The position numbers and the translations under genes are program-made. Shown here in pieces: positions 63,555 to 64,000 of a stretch of DNA of 64,000 nt. A model generated the notes under the pieces. That model was not told where the DNA came from. It did no database searches and saw only the letters and a list, made by a program, of their open reading frames with translations. The stretch is from assembly GCA_035079385.1 (NCBI GenBank), contig JAVHKY010000044.1, forward strand, positions 744,001 to 808,000. Reading direction: 5' to 3'. Numbering within the stretch: position 1 is the stretch's first letter; every line of letters starts with the position of its first letter. Origin of the DNA: Aspidiotus rigidus (taxonomy: Eukaryota; Arthropoda; Insecta; Hemiptera; Diaspididae).

Positions 63555-64000
63555 GTTCGTGAATCATCTATAATAATTGATTGTTAAATTTTGTACAACT
63601 CCAGGCGTGGAAAAGAATTCACTCTTTTGAAACTAATCATCTTCTTCTCGTGGGAAGTTGAGAAAATTCTGCTGAAGATTTTATTATCCCTTCTCTGGAT
63701 ATTTTTTCCAATTCTTTTCCCTTTATTTGATTCTCTGAAAAATATAACATCTTCGGTAGAGAAGGTTTCTTCAGTGAACGCGCAATCATTCAATAATCCT
63801 TAGTTTAATAAAATTCTGATAAACTGGCAAATTAATATTTTCTGCTGATGAACATTGATAACACTACACAACAAAAAAAAAAAAAATTGAAAACCACATG
63901 AACGAAACAATACGATTCTAGAAGTATTTTCGACGCTGATCACGATGCCGTTGTCCGTTTTTCAAGTTTTGGCTCGGTTTTCGAGAAATGATCAAATCAA
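63555..64000. other. Start of gene D intron 8, window edge
   Basis: No MYND-2 exon (expected FMFC...YHRSEC) is found before the window ends, so the gene continues outside. Small frames here are not supported. Confidence 0.6.

Overview
This is a stretch of AT-rich eukaryotic nuclear DNA, most likely from an insect. Genes are split by GT-AG introns. The promoters I can see have an arthropod-type Inr plus DPE layout. A few CCTAA units (the insect TTAGG telomere repeat) occur, and the transposon load is mixed: LINE, Penelope-like, hAT, mariner-type MITEs and a Helitron fragment. A sap-feeding hemipteran is my best guess, but nothing here proves it. All gene models come from reading frames, splice phases and comparison of copies inside the window.

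Layout. 1-7066 is intergenic and holds a decayed LINE. 7067-9160 is an intronless cullin-1-like gene that ends before the neddylation (winged-helix) domain. 12533-64000 is a head-to-tail, plus-strand array of four genes of the SMYD4/SmydA class (TPR-like helices, split SET domain, MYND zinc finger, post-SET cysteines, helical C-terminus). Gene A (12533-16675, 6 exons, 631 aa) has one module. Genes B (19109-34780, 12 exons, 1438 aa), C (37639-53117, 12 exons, 1444 aa) and D (54807 to beyond the window end) each appear to carry two complete TPR-MYND-SET modules in tandem. The modules are joined by a phase-matched intron and an acidic linker exon. Exon lengths and phases repeat almost exactly in all seven modules: MYND-1 exon 122 or 128 nt, post-SET exon 161 nt with one 143-nt exception.

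What is unusual. The double-module SMYD protein is the candidate undescribed system. In every copy the MYND zinc ligands are intact, while the SET methyltransferase motifs (GxG, NHSCxPN) are degraded. This suggests a family of tandem adaptor or scaffold proteins rather than active methyltransferases. In all three double genes the donor that joins the modules also creates an in-frame TGA if the intron is retained, so a one-module or two-module switch is possible. Genes B, C and D share a promoter with exact Inr-to-DPE spacing. Exon 3 of C and D looks recently homogenised.

The introns are rich in mobile elements: two foldbacks, two mariner-type MITEs, a nested TIR element, a Penelope inverted pair with a hammerhead-ribozyme-like core, LINE and Helitron fragments, two short hairpins with the same loop but different stems, and several tandem repeats. 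A hAT element in the 3' flank of gene B has an empty site in gene C. No tRNA, rRNA or CRISPR was seen.
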